From: Atkinsonella hypoxylon
Taxonomy: Eukaryota; Ascomycota; Sordariomycetes; Hypocreales; Clavicipitaceae
Reading direction: 5' to 3'
DNA length: 64,000 nt
Assembly: GCA_000729835.1 (NCBI GenBank)
Contig: JFHB01000085.1
Span: 1 to 64,000, forward strand
Below the pieces are notes generated by a model. It ran no database searches, was not told where the DNA came from, and was given only the letters and a program-made list of their open reading frames with translations. The position numbers and the translations under genes are program-made. Every line of letters begins with the position of its first letter. Position 1 is the first letter of the stretch. Positions 22,206 through 33,989 of the stretch are shown piece by piece.

Positions 22206-24099
22206 ATGTCTGCGTAAGTTGTCTATGTTCCGCCTTCACTTGGACAAAACACCGTTTAGCTAACCATTTACCATGTGACAAAGTCTAGAAGCGGACGTTT
22301 CCTTCAATCTTAGCGTTCCTGCTCCCATCACGCCCCCTTCTCAAGACGGTTTCATGATGGATTCTTACTCATTTAATCCTTCATTCTTGGAGCTGCCATA
22401 TGCTTGTCGTCATGGTCGATCCTCGTCCAAGGCATCGTCCATATACTCGGCCGTTTCCACGGTCGAATCGACACCAGATTCGGCGTGTACACGCTTAACA
22501 ACACCTCCTCGAGCCAGTACACCGATCCGTCATCATGGACCAGTGCTACTGCCCAAGATACGGCCACAAGATCAACACATTGATGCTTGCCAGCCAGTTC
22601 GGGCCCCTATGCCCACTAAGAAAAGCAGCCGTTCCCGCAACGCTACTCCTGCCAGAGCGTCCTCTGCTCAGCCCATGAGATCTAGTCACATGAGAAGCTA
22701 CACCAACCCAGAGACTCTTAGTAACATGGCTTATGCTCACTTGTCATCCTGGCCGAACTCAAACTCAGTTAATGAGCAGCACTCTCTGTCCAATCCAGCT
22801 CCTCTGTTATCTTCGGCAGTCAATTTCAACAACTTCAACCGCGGCAATGGCCACAACTCAGGAATCATAACCACGGAGCCCTATGCCATGAACTCTCCTC
22901 GCCGAGCTTCAACTTGCCTTAGCCTTAATGCTAGTGCCCTGGGGAAATTTGGCTACCCAGTGTACAGCCAAGTGCCTTTCATGTCATCGTCAAGTCATTC
23001 CTTGAGCACACCTCCGCCAGAATTCTCACTATCGTCCTACACTGCTCGTGACGGGTCGCCATTAAGTCTGGCTGGATCGCCTGAGCCTGCCATTGTTCCT
23101 TCGCCTTCCACAACTCTCATCAACTACCTGATAATGCCAAACCCTGCTGCATCCCTTGTCCGATCGATCTCGTTCCCAATGAGAGACCCCACCATTAAGC
23201 ATTTCTGGTGGGACGTTCGCAATATTCGGCCCTGGAGTTCCTTCAATGCCCAAGCTATCTTCGCCCTTCCTGGCACCTCCGCGTTGCTCACGACTCCTGT
23301 GCCAGCTTCCCTGCTGCCACAGCCTTGCATGCCTGTTCGGAGCCCTGAAACTGAAGCGTCACTTCACAGCATCTATGCATCATACTATCTCCCGAAGCTC
23401 AATGCCGCGCTGTCCATTTCATTGAACCAGCCTCTTCGGTTCTCTGTCCCAGCCAAAACTCCGAACGGCAACAAGGAGCTTCTCTTTATTGCAAACGCAA
23501 CAAGGGAGTCATCAAGTGCTGCTAATATCTTCGGTGGAAAACCGTTGGCGAGGGTTGTAGGTATGGTGCGAAGCTTCGATCGGTTCAACACTGGCATGCG
23601 AGTAGAGGGCAACATCAAGCGTGTGGAGTATCTCCGTGGTCTCGCTGGTCTGCACCACGCCATGCGTGAACACAGCTGTCGATACGGTTTCATTCTCACA
23701 GAGATTGAGCTTGTCCTTGTACGATGCGGCACAGAGGCAACGCCATTCTTTGGCGACCTTGAAGTCACGTCTATTCAACTGTCTGACAATGCCTCTGATG
23801 GCGATGAAGGCACAGGCTCAGAAGGTGCCACAACTTCTCTAACCGCTTGCCTTGCTCTTTGGGGACTCTGTCAACTGGCAGGCGATAATACTCCTGCTGG
23901 ACACGCTCACTGGAAGGCCGAGATTGGCGCTCCAGCTGAGGGCACCCGCCGAAAGGCAAAGCCTCGTGACAATTGGATGCCACAGCCGCAGTTGGCAGAG
24001 AAGCGAGAGGCAAAACGAAGTCGAGGATGGATCTGGCCAGAAGATGCCATTGGGAGGAAGGAGTTGGGCAAGCGAGGTGTCAAATACGGCGGCATATAG
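22206..24099 (+). CDS. Conserved Pezizomycotina protein of unknown function
   Basis: 607 residues in two exons, 22206-22213 and 22284-24099. The first exon supplies only MSA; a GTAAGT donor follows and a GCTAAC branch site precedes an AAAG acceptor, restoring the frame into LEADVSFNLSVPAPITPP. If this splice is wrong, the start is Met at 22354. The N-terminal half (about residues 30-280) is Ser/Pro/Thr-rich and disordered, with phosphosite-like clusters. A folded region from about residue 290 begins SFPMRDPTIKHFWWDVRNIRPWSSF and continues to a hydrophobic LTACLALWGLCQLAG segment near residue 535. The tail is basic (RRKAKPRDNW, KREAKRSRGWIWPEDAIGRKELGKRGVKYGG). I recall this architecture as widespread in filamentous ascomycetes under uninformative names. 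No catalytic motif was identified. Confidence 0.75.
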
Positions 24100-24453
24100 G
24101 CTTTCCTTACCTGATCATGGTGCGAGACGGCCGGTCCGCCTGACCACCTGATGAGTTCATATGCCAAGTTTCAGGAGGAAAGGGTATAGACATGAGTCGA
24201 TGAACTTCAAACGTCTAATGCGGTTTCGCCACTGCATGTGTCATTAGCGGACACGTTTACTTAATGTGTAAATAAAATTCAGGGGTACAGAAAAAAAAAA
24301 ACCATTTCGTAATGTCTCCCGCTATGCAAATTAGTCCATGGCATTATGTTATTACTTTCTAAAGTGTTCATTGTAATTTGGACTTGGGCTGGAATTCCTT
24401 TTTCTTTTCAGTGGACAATAATATTGATGAGGCATAAGCAAGCAAGCATCTGA
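24100..24453. other. Convergent 3' spacer
   Basis: Short spacer between two convergent genes. It includes a poly-A run at about 24290-24301. No gene. Confidence 0.5.
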
Positions 24454-27400
24454 TCAAGTTTTGCTTCCTGGTGTGGATGGTTGAGCCTCCGACTGGACTT
24501 TCCGAAGAGCACGCATCATGCCCTCCAACCTCGTTCGTTCCAGGACGACCATACCCCTTGCATATTCCCTTATTGCCCGTCTTCCCATGTTATCATGCAT
24601 GTCCTGCCAGCCCGCGAGCTCGGCTGCAACTGTTTGCTGAGTGTACCGTAGCTCCTTGGCGAGATACTCTGCCTCTTCGCGATACCTCTTAGCTCGCGTG
24701 TCTTTCCCGTCCTGTATTTTCTGCCTTGTTTCATCCATAAGCCCGAGGGGCCATCTAGACGGCCGACTTGCCGAGCTATCATTTCTATCGGCTTCTCGCT
24801 TCGCAGCTGTGATTTGCCCGATCAATGAAGTTGGGCGGGCGAGCGATGATAAGATGGCCTGTACTGTTGATTGAGCGGCTAATAGGGTGTTGTGTAGTGT
24901 TGTCTGCGGGTTTGATTGCGTAGGAGCCATGGCTCTCACATATGTCTCTAACGCGATGACGTAGGGTTTTGGAAGATAGCGGAGCGGCGATACTGAGCGA
25001 TGAAGAAGGACCAAGGAGTCATAGAGATCTAAGGACCAAACCCGAGTTAGCACAAAAGGTTTATTCCGTTGTTATCGATTGTCATATCTCCAACTTACCG
25101 CAAGTCGCTTGTCCAAGGCCGTTGGTGCGACGGGTGACGCTCTTGGTTGAATAGCTGACGCTCCGAATTGTGTCTCTGGCATGATTGACAAACTGCTCTA
25201 CTTCTCTCAGATCATGAACCGGTTCGTATTCTTCCTTGATCTTCTCAATCCTGGTCTCGACCTTGAGCTTTGTGCGTTGTTCCATCGCGTCTAATTGAAG
25301 TTCTGGGACGAGGAAAAACTCCCACAGCATTTCATGAGTCGATAAAGTTGGGTGACTTAGCATGATCCGCAAGAACCAATCTGTTTTTGCTTGGATATCT
25401 CGCAGAATAGCCCTGGAAGGTTTCACGGGTATTTGAAACGGAGACCGTAAGTCCGACAGAGACGGTATCCACGATGCTGGGTGCTCTTCAGCCAAAAGAC
25501 TCGCTAGTTGTTCGAATTCAGCCAAGGACCGTCGGCTTGTAGTGACCGTGTAACTATCGTGGTCCGTGGGTGCAGCAGACTTCAAGACCAGCCTTACACT
25601 ACCATCCTCGACGAAGAATGCTCGCACAACGCCTGTAATCCGACCGTCTCGTCCATGTGGCATGCTGAACAGGCTGAGGTCGTCAATCTTATTTCGTACA
25701 TCGTCATCCTTGGCAAGTTCAACGGCAGTGAGACCACGAATTTCTTTTGCGGCAACATCAACACGCGGATCAGCGAATAAGCATCTAACCATGTCATATC
25801 TGCCATACTTGCTCGCCACCATCAAGGCTGTAAATTTCTTCTCATTCGTAGCATTTACATCCACATCGCAGTAATGCAATATTCTCATGGCTAGGCGAGG
25901 ATTATTCATGATATGAAGCAAGGTATTTTCCTTGGCATCCACATGGTCATCAAGATGTAGTGCTTGTCCATCGTTTTGGGTGTCTCTAGCCATCTGAAGC
26001 CCTGTTTCCACCATATCGTAATAACTTTCGTTGTCATACGAGCGACACATCGCAAATAACGGAGTCTGCCCATTCTTGTCGCGCTGTCGCCAGGGAATAA
26101 GCTTCCCGATTCTAGTGATCAGAGATGGCGCATGGAAGAGGTAATGTCCAACACTGCGACCCCAGATGTCCTGTTCTGCTAAGTAATGCAGCATTTGGTC
26201 TCTGGTGGCTAAAGCATCGATACGCGCCAGCAGCATATCGATGATTTCCATATTTCCCAGTTGTACTGCTGCGCTTAACAAAGTCGTGTCTTCGTTATTC
26301 ATGTCTTGAAGCAGTACATCAATAGAGTAGTATCCAGAGAGAGATAAGAGATATTTTAGACCAGCTGCGTTTCCACTTTGAATTGCCATCATGGGAATAG
26401 ACTCACCAAACGAATTGCTCGTTTGTGCTAGGCGCTCCACAGATATGTCTCCCTCGAGAGCGCTCCCCAACGTTCCGATACTACCCGTACGTGAGTGGAA
26501 TGAGATCTCTGATCCGCTGGAAAGGCTGCGGGTGTCCATTGCCACCCGCTTAACTCTCTTGACGAGTGGAAAGCCGTCAACGCTGTCCCCATCTGATTGA
26601 AAGGGGAAGACATGACTCAGGCCCGAGCCATGAGAGAATCGATCTGATGATGTTGTCCGTGCCAGTGATGGACGCCTCGAAGAACCATTCGTTAGACTCA
26701 AGGTGAACGACTGACGACGCACTGGCTTGCTTGGAGTTTCCGAACCATGATTTCTAAGCTCATCATCTTCATCTGCAATAGCTGAAGTATCAGGCTCCAT
26801 CATATTCCTCAATTCAGCCAGGTCTGTTTTCTTGGCTGCATCCCAAAGAGACTTGTTTCGTCGACTTGCTCTGCGAAGACCCGCCGAGTCCAAGGCAAGA
26901 TACGCAAGGACAGCTTCGAATGTACTCAGCGCGTAGCCCATCTCTCCGTTATCGACATCATCGATGAAAATAAAATTACGTATGTACAGCAGCCGGGCAT
27001 TCAAGTTTCGGGTTTGGGATCGTATAACGACGTATAAAAGAAGCGAGACAAGTGTATCGGCATTTACCGTCATGACTGCCTTTTCGTAAGTTGTCTCGTC
27101 CTTTTTATCGGAATCTCGCTCTTTAGTCGTGCCTGTCAGCCGCGAAACAGCTTTTGTTGTAGCCAATAAAATATCCATCATCTCCGCAGGGCCTATAGCG
27201 TTAGATATCTTCCTGAACTCTTCAACGACAGGCCCAAGCTGGATAAGCAGATCGTGTTTGGCTCTTGATCCGCCATCAATGGCAATTCCCAGCTGAGAAA
27301 TGTCAATGAACTCCATTTGTCTTATTTTCGCTTCCAGTTCAAGGTCTTCGGGACGCTTAAGTGCACTGAGCCTGGGGAAGAGAAGATAGTTCACATTCTC

Positions 27401-28473
27401 GGTTACATAACGCTCGATTAGCTTTTCGACTAATGGGCCCGTTAAGTCCGTCGTAGCTCCGAGAAGAGAGAGCTGTTGTTTGTCCACGCTTTGGAATAAA
27501 TCGATAGCTGCGGTGACAGCAGTTTCCAGGGATGCCCGCAAAACATCTTCATCATCTTCGGCATAAAAGTCCTCGGTTACCGGGAGAGATTCGCGGCTGT
27601 GTATCTTTCCAGTTCTCAGAGAAAAACTGTTGGGCCGCGCCCTCTTCATTGCTGCTGTTATTGGACCATCGGGCTGAGGGTCGGGTATGTTGGAAGCAGA
27701 TGGTGGTGGAGGCAGCGGCTTTTCGAAAACCGTCGTAAACTCTACGAATAACTTTTCGAGGCCGGGCTGCATTTGCCTTGCAATCATTGGGAAGTGATTA
27801 AGCAGGTCGTGGAAGCTTCGGATGTCTTTCTTCTTCGGAACAGCACCTTCAGCAGTATCACCGTTTTGGGTTTTCCTGGTTTCCCCGACCGTATTATCCC
27901 TTGCATTATGTACTAAGACTGCTGGAGGGATCCTGGTCTCTTCCCACACCCCAACGAGAGGCCTTGAAATGAAATAAAGAAGCCATTGCCGGGGTTCGAA
28001 CACGTCTGGATACCATATCGCGTCGCTCAATAGTTGCGCTTGGGAAGAAGCCCTGAAACCTGTGCCACAGTGTGTTAGGACAATTTCATTTACAGAAAAA
28101 CTGCGAGAATTTCAATCGTCCGAGTGGAGCATTCCATGATACCTTTGTTACTGTACACGACGGAGTCTTTAATAACAACACTCCGTCCGTTCAGGGTGGA
28201 AAATTGCCTCGCTTTCCCCCTGACCTCGCGTAGGTTATGAACTCCATCTTTGCCTCCTGAGGATGTGTGCGGCGGCGGTATACGCAGAACATGGCTGCTC
28301 AGAAACTCCTCCGAGGCAACGGCCTCGTGGGCGGCAGCGCCGCTGTCTGTGTCGCGCGATGTCAACAGTACATCAGTCAGAGGCACCAAAAGGACGTGGT
28401 GATGAACCGGGGTGCACTGTGTTACAACCGAGCTTTTGAACAAGGCGGAAAGAAAAGGGTTAAGCGGTTGCAT
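24454..28473 (-). CDS. vrl1: VPS9-ankyrin-PX(-BAR) protein, Vrl1/VARP-like
   Basis: Predicted endosomal Rab5-type guanine-nucleotide exchange factor and sorting nexin. Exons 28473-28143, 28059-25099 and 25028-24454 give 1288 residues; introns are 83 and 70 bp. Order: N-terminal region (1-130); VPS9 region about residues 330-490, including NADTLVSLLLYVVIRSQ and LNARLLYIRNF; a Ser-rich linker; ankyrin-type repeats about 660-900 (NEDTTLLSAAVQLGNMEII, NGQTPLFAMC, KKFTALMVASKYGRYDMV); a PX-like domain about 915-1035 (YTVTTSRRSLAEFEQLASLL, then WIPSLSDLRSPFQIPV); and a helical C-terminal region with BAR-like heptads ending in ERTRLEGMMRALRKV. This order matches yeast Vrl1 of the VINE complex (VPS9 GEF plus SNX-BAR). 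The PX basic residues are not canonical, as in Vrl1. It is divergent from vps35. Confidence 0.88.
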
Positions 28474-29777
28474 TCATTCGATTGTTCCGAACAGTTGTTG
28501 CAATTGGCGTCAGCCTCTAGCCCAAGGCTTGGCCAGCACGGCACAAGCACTGCTTAAACGATGGTAATTGTTCGGTGCAGGATTTTCGAAAGGAATGGCG
28601 CGCGGTAACTCAACTCTGTCTGGAAATGTTTGGATTGCCAGAATTGTCGATGGGGATGAATGTGTTCGCTTGTTCGCGTGGTGACTAGGGGAGGCGAGTT
28701 GGTGCCTTTGCGATGAAGCCTGACGTTGACCTCATGTGAAGGAAGCAGTGACCCCTACCTAAGCTTGTCAAGCTTCCTATCAGCCACAAGGTAACCTACC
28801 TACTCAGGTACCAGGTAGCCAGTGTGGGGAGAGGGGGGAGGGGGGGAAGATGCACGATCTCGGTTGTCGCACGGTATATCATAAAATCACTAGGGGGGTC
28901 TAATTTGAACATTATGGCCGTCTAATTATTGCGACATCGGTAATTCCACCAGATTCGCATAATTGAGAGTAAAAGGGTGTTAAAGTATCCGCTATCGCGC
29001 GCCAATCTGTATTTCAATAACAGTGACTGGTGTTGTCGAGGAAATAAGATCAGACAGCTAAAAATTCATAAATATTTGATACTAGTAGAGGACATGTCGC
29101 GAGTTCCGTCCAGGGTAGCGCAATACGGACCTGACGCCCGAGATAGAGTAGTTATTCCATAAAGGTTGACCTCGTCGCTCTCTGATATCAAGGCTCTAGG
29201 TTGTATGCCATCCAAGAACGCGAATGATACGATACTATGGCAGGGACGACAAATAACGGTTGTAAAGTGGGAAACCTTTGCCTAGATTTTGATATTCCAC
29301 GGTCAAACAATCCAAGTTTGTCCATGTGATCGCTACTGCGCGGCGAACCATCCGTGACAAATTCCGCTAAGCCTAACAGCTTAGCGAAGTGGCTTTTACT
29401 CCGCATTAGAGCTCTCTCCTTAGGGAGGGCCTCAGCTTCAGGGCCTGCCTGTAGCTACTAGCTACCAGTTGACATCTGGTACTTCCAGTCCATGTGGGTA
29501 CCTGGCCAGTGACGCTGCTACTGTCGTCACTAGGGACCACTAGACCTAGACCACTCCTGCTCGGTCGGCCTGCACGTACGATGTGATATCTGTAGGCGCC
29601 TGCCATACAGCCCGTACTCAAACATCACCCTTATTCGCGGTATTGCTAGCCTTCACACCAGGCCCTCGGACAAGGAACCTCGCCTCGCTCCGACGATAGC
29701 TGTCGATGCATCTCGACAACACTCTTGTCCACCACTGAATCCCGAAGCTACCCCGCTGCATTGGACTTCATCCAACC
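28474..29777. promoter_or_regulatory. Divergent region between vrl1-like and vps35
   Basis: 1.3 kb of shared upstream DNA between two endosomal genes read in opposite directions. It contains a TACC-type cluster at about 28790-28815 and a short G-rich stretch at 28825-28850. Open frames at 28977-29162 and on the minus strand at 29188-29856 show no family motif. Confidence 0.5.
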
Positions 29778-32624
29778 ATGGCCACACCGGCGCCGCCAGA
29801 GGACCAGGCTCGTCTGCTCGAGGATGCGCTGGTTGCCGTGAGGCAGCAGACATCACTGATGCGCAAATGCCTTGACACGCCAGGGAAGCTCATGGATGCT
29901 CTGAAATGCTGGTAAGTTGACACGCTACGTGTGTAATATCTAATCTCGAGCTAAATTTCACGTTAGCTCCACGCTGGTTTCGGAGCTTCGCACCAGTAGT
30001 CTTGGTCCGAAGCAATATTACGAGCTGTACATGGCAGTATTCGATGCGCTGCGCTACCTATCAGTCCACCTCCGCGAAAGTCATCCGGTGAACCACCTCG
30101 CTGACCTCTATGAATTGGTTCAATATGCCGGAAACATCATCCCACGGCTCTATCTCATGATTACGGTTGGAACAGCCTACATGTCAATCGAGGAAGCGCC
30201 GGTCAAGGAGCTGATGAAGGATATGATGGACATGAGCCGTGGTGTTCAGCATCCCATTCGAGGGCTCTTCCTGCGCTATTACCTATCTGGCCAGGTTCGC
30301 GACTTCTTGCCCACAACCGATGGCGAAGGACCCGAAGGCAACTTGGGCGATTCAATCAATTTCATTCTGACCAACTTTGTCGAAATGAACAAATTGTGGG
30401 TGCGTCTACAACATCAGGGCCATTCCAGGGAACGAGAGCAGCGAATAAGAGAGAGGAGAGAATTGCAACTTTTAGTAGGAAGCAATATTGTTCGGTTGAG
30501 TCAGCTTGTTGATCTTGAAACCTACAAGACTAGTATCCTTGGACCTTTACTGGAACAAGTAGTGCAATGCCGAGACGTTCTCGCTCAAGAATACCTTCTC
30601 GAAGTCATCACGCAGGTGTTCCCTGACGAGTTCCACCTCCACACCCTTGACCAATTCCTTGCTGCCGTGTCACGGCTCAACCCCCATGTCAATGTCAAGG
30701 GAATTGTTATCGGGTTGATGGATCGTCTTTCTGAATATGCAGATCGAGAAGGTGCAAAGAAAAAAGGACCTGCCCAAGAAAAAGTCGAAGCCGATGCGTT
30801 AGCTGCTCTTCTGGAGAAAGCACAATTACAGGCTGATACTGGTTCCGTCTCGGGAGCAGCGTCAAAGCCTGCTGTTGGTTCCGACGACGGTCCTCATGAT
30901 GTATCACAAGACAGAGAGTCCGGTACATCTTTTGGAGATGATACGAGCACAGTCGCAGAATCGATAGCTCTTTCTAATGCCAACGCCGAGACCACTGCAG
31001 TCAACGGACAGGAGAACGATGGTGCCAACGTTCAACTCTACGAAATTTTCTTCGCTCAGGTCAAAAATCTTGTAGATGCCCAGCACTTGCCTATTCAAGA
31101 CATCATCGCACTACTTGTTTCCCTTTGCAACTTGGCATTGAACAACTATCCCGATCGACTTGATTATGTTGACCAGATTTTCGCCTATGCCGCCCAGAAG
31201 ACTAAAGAAAACATGAACAATGCCGATTTTCACTCGCCTGCTGCTCAGCAAAGCCTTTTGGCCTTATTGAAGGCCCCATTGACACGCTACGTCTCTACTT
31301 TCACAGCTCTTTCGCTTCCTACATACGTCCCCCTATTCCAATGCCAGTCCTATCCCACTCGCCGGGCTGTTGCAGGAGATATCATCAGAACCTTACTGAG
31401 AGACCAAACAAAGATCTCCAAAACTGAGCAACTCGAGAACGTCCTGGAGATTATGTCGGTGCTTATCAAGGAAGGCTCTCAGGCGTCGCATGGTTATCCA
31501 AGTGCCGCGCAGCGACGCTCAGTAGAAACTGACGAGACCATGGAAGAACAGGGTTGGCTTGCACGAATGGTACATCTACTGCAATCTGAGAATAACGATA
31601 CTCAATTTAAGCTGCTGCAGATGACTCGCAAGGCATACGCCGAGGGCAATGACCGAATTCGAACCACTACACCACCAATCGTCACAGCGTGTAGCAAGCT
31701 TGGCAGAAGGTTCAAGAAAAGAGAGCATTATGACGACAATTGGGAGACGCAGAGCAGTGCTCTGTACAAGTTCATGCATTCAGCCTTAAGTCATCTCTAT
31801 ACTCGCGTCAATGGACCAGGCATTGCCGAGTTAGCACTTCGTCTATTCTGCAGCGCGGGACAGACAGCTGACATGACTGGCTTCGAAGAAGTGGCGTATG
31901 AGTTTTATGCCCAAGCCTTTACTGTTTATGAAGAAGCAGTGACGGATTCGAAAGCACAATTTCAGGCGGTATGCGTGATTGCCACATCTCTACACCAAAC
32001 CAGAAACTTCGGCAAGGAAAACTACGACACCCTCATAACGAAGTGTGCCCAGCACGGCAGTAAACTGCTGCGTAAACCTGACCAATGTCGAGCCGTATAT
32101 CTAGCCAGTCATCTTTGGTGGGCTACTCCTATTGCGGCGAAGGGCGAAACAGAGGAAACAGAGGTAAGGCGATATTTGCTGACCGAAATAGCGCTCGTAA
32201 ATCTGGCATATGAAGCTCAACTAACATGTCACAGCTATACCGAGACGGCAAGCGTGTTTTAGAGTGTCTTCAACGCGCTCTACGCGTAGCAGACACGTGT
32301 ATGGAAACAGCTACTTCTATCGAGCTTTTTGTAGAGATCTTGGATAGATATGTTTATTACTTTGATCAGCAGAACGAATCAGTAAGTTAAATGGCTCAAT
32401 TCCATGACAGAATATCAACACGCATGCTTTGAGTATTCGGTATTCTAATGACACTGCAGGTGACGACGAAATATCTCAATGGGCTTATTGAGCTTATACA
32501 CTCGAATTTGGCAGGCAATCAGCAAGACTCCGGTTCAATTGAGACGAGTAAAAAGCATTTCCACCAGACACTTGAAAATATCAGGAGCAGACAGTACGAA
32601 GGGGTGGTTCTTTACCCAAGTTAG
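29778..32624 (+). CDS. vps35: Retromer core subunit Vps35
   Basis: Alpha-solenoid subunit of the cargo-selective retromer, recycling receptors from endosomes to Golgi or plasma membrane. Four exons (29778-29911, 29967-32163, 32235-32381, 32460-32624) yield 880 residues, normal for fungi. Introns are 55, 71 and 78 bp. The Vps26-binding signature PRLYLMITVG lies at about residues 109-118, with the neighbouring DMMDMSRGVQHPIRGLFLRYYLSG helix also conserved. A Glu/Ser-rich insertion (about residues 295-355) interrupts the solenoid, as in other fungi. The C-terminal half contains the HLLQSENNDTQFKLLQMTRKAY and YEFYAQAFTVYEE segments expected for the Vps29-binding end. The last two small exons are inferred from phase and family continuity (LYRDGKRVLECLQRAL, LDRYVYYFD). 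Confidence 0.95.
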
Positions 32625-33989
32625 CTAGGTGAGGCAATTATGGATCTCCTCAGCATGCGAAGCGTGTTCGACATATTTTACAGCACATGTGGCGTCCAAA
32701 GATAATAGTGCATGAGGCACAGTGTACTTCTTACCTGTAGATACATATATACATGACAAGATTATGTTCTTTGTGCCCAGTTAAGTTGCGGTAGACTGAT
32801 GTCAGGATATGGCTGAAATCCTGCTCTATTCTCTTGTGGTGACGGGGGAACAAAAAGTTGTCGAGTCTCCCAGTGCGACTACATCCATGTACCCGCTAGG
32901 CCTTTCTTGCCTTGGAATAGGACGTGTGCATGTGATACGGTCCGTACATTGCCGGCACACAGGCCGTTTCGTATCTTCTTGTTGAGGATAAGCGGAACGG
33001 AAACTATTACTATGATGGCTGGGCGGAATTAAACAAGTGAGGTCTGGCACCAGACAGACAAGACACTTCGCCACAACCTGTTACATTAGGGACCTCGGTA
33101 CCTACTCCGTAGGTAGTAGGGGTAGTAGGTACTACCTACCTAGGTAGGTAGGTAGGCAGGTAGGCACACAGTAACTAGTTAGTTCCGGGCTCCCCAACTT
33201 CTAACAGTCCAAGTTCAAGCAAGAACCAGACAGACAACAGGACACTTCGTGAGCTCCAAGTCGGTGGTTGCGAACAGTGATTGAATAAGTGACGGATGTG
33301 CTTTCTGTGATTCTGGGGTCTTGTCTGAGGGCATACCGAAGACCATCTAGGGCTTCTAGTGCATTTATCTTTGATCTTGGCTGAATCAGGCTCGAAACGT
33401 CTGGCCGTCCACTTCCACGCTAAAGTCCCCCTCGTGCACGCCTTTAGCATTTCCTGACTCTTGCTGCTGACTCTGCTGCTGGGGCCCTTATTATTACGCG
33501 GCCGCCCATGCTCCATCCACCTGCAGGTGAGGTGAGGGATCCAGACTGGACGCTACATTGTCAACGCTTTGCGGCCGTCACTGCGCATGCTCATTCTGCC
33601 GAATATCCAACCTGCATCATCACGTTCTCTCTCCTTTCCCAATACCGGTCGGCCAGCTTATCGTGCGGGTTCCCAGGTGGGACAAGCTGACCTTCTACTT
33701 CATTCAGACTTTTGACAATGGGGCATTTTTGAACACTTCCTTTATTCTACATCAATTGAGCGTAGCATCCTTCCTGCTTCATTCGTTTCTCACCCTCGTT
33801 GAATTTCCTTGACCCCCCTTTCTCGATCCGTCCTGACCAAAGGCAACCGACTGCGCGGCGCATTAACATTTCGCACAACCGATAGATCGATCATCCTGCC
33901 ATCCGGTCCATTTTGGATTGGAATTGCATGGACCAGTTCTACTACCATCAACTCTAGCTTGACTGCGCGCGTGCGTGCGGCGGCCTACC
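32625..33989. promoter_or_regulatory. Intergenic with repeat cluster; upstream region of the Tre1-like gene
   Basis: No gene supported. A dense TACC/GGTA cluster lies at 33096-33170 with a TACTCCGTA word at 33103-33111. From about 33520 the DNA is pyrimidine-rich and probably forms the promoter and leader of the next gene. Confidence 0.5.
33096..33170. repeat. AGGT/ACCT tetranucleotide cluster
   Basis: About 75 bp built mostly of GTAGGTAG and CCTACCTA units around a TACCTAGGTA palindrome. It is one of the densest copies of this word family in the window. Confidence 0.8.

Noticed and set aside
27980..28010. GGGTTCGAAC string resembling a tRNA T-loop
   Set aside because: It lies inside conserved Vrl1-like coding sequence (PDVFEPRQW) and has no cloverleaf.
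33975..33989. Upstream extension of the Tre1-like frame
   Set aside because: It would start at GTG; the first ATG at 33990 gives a good context and a typical N terminus.
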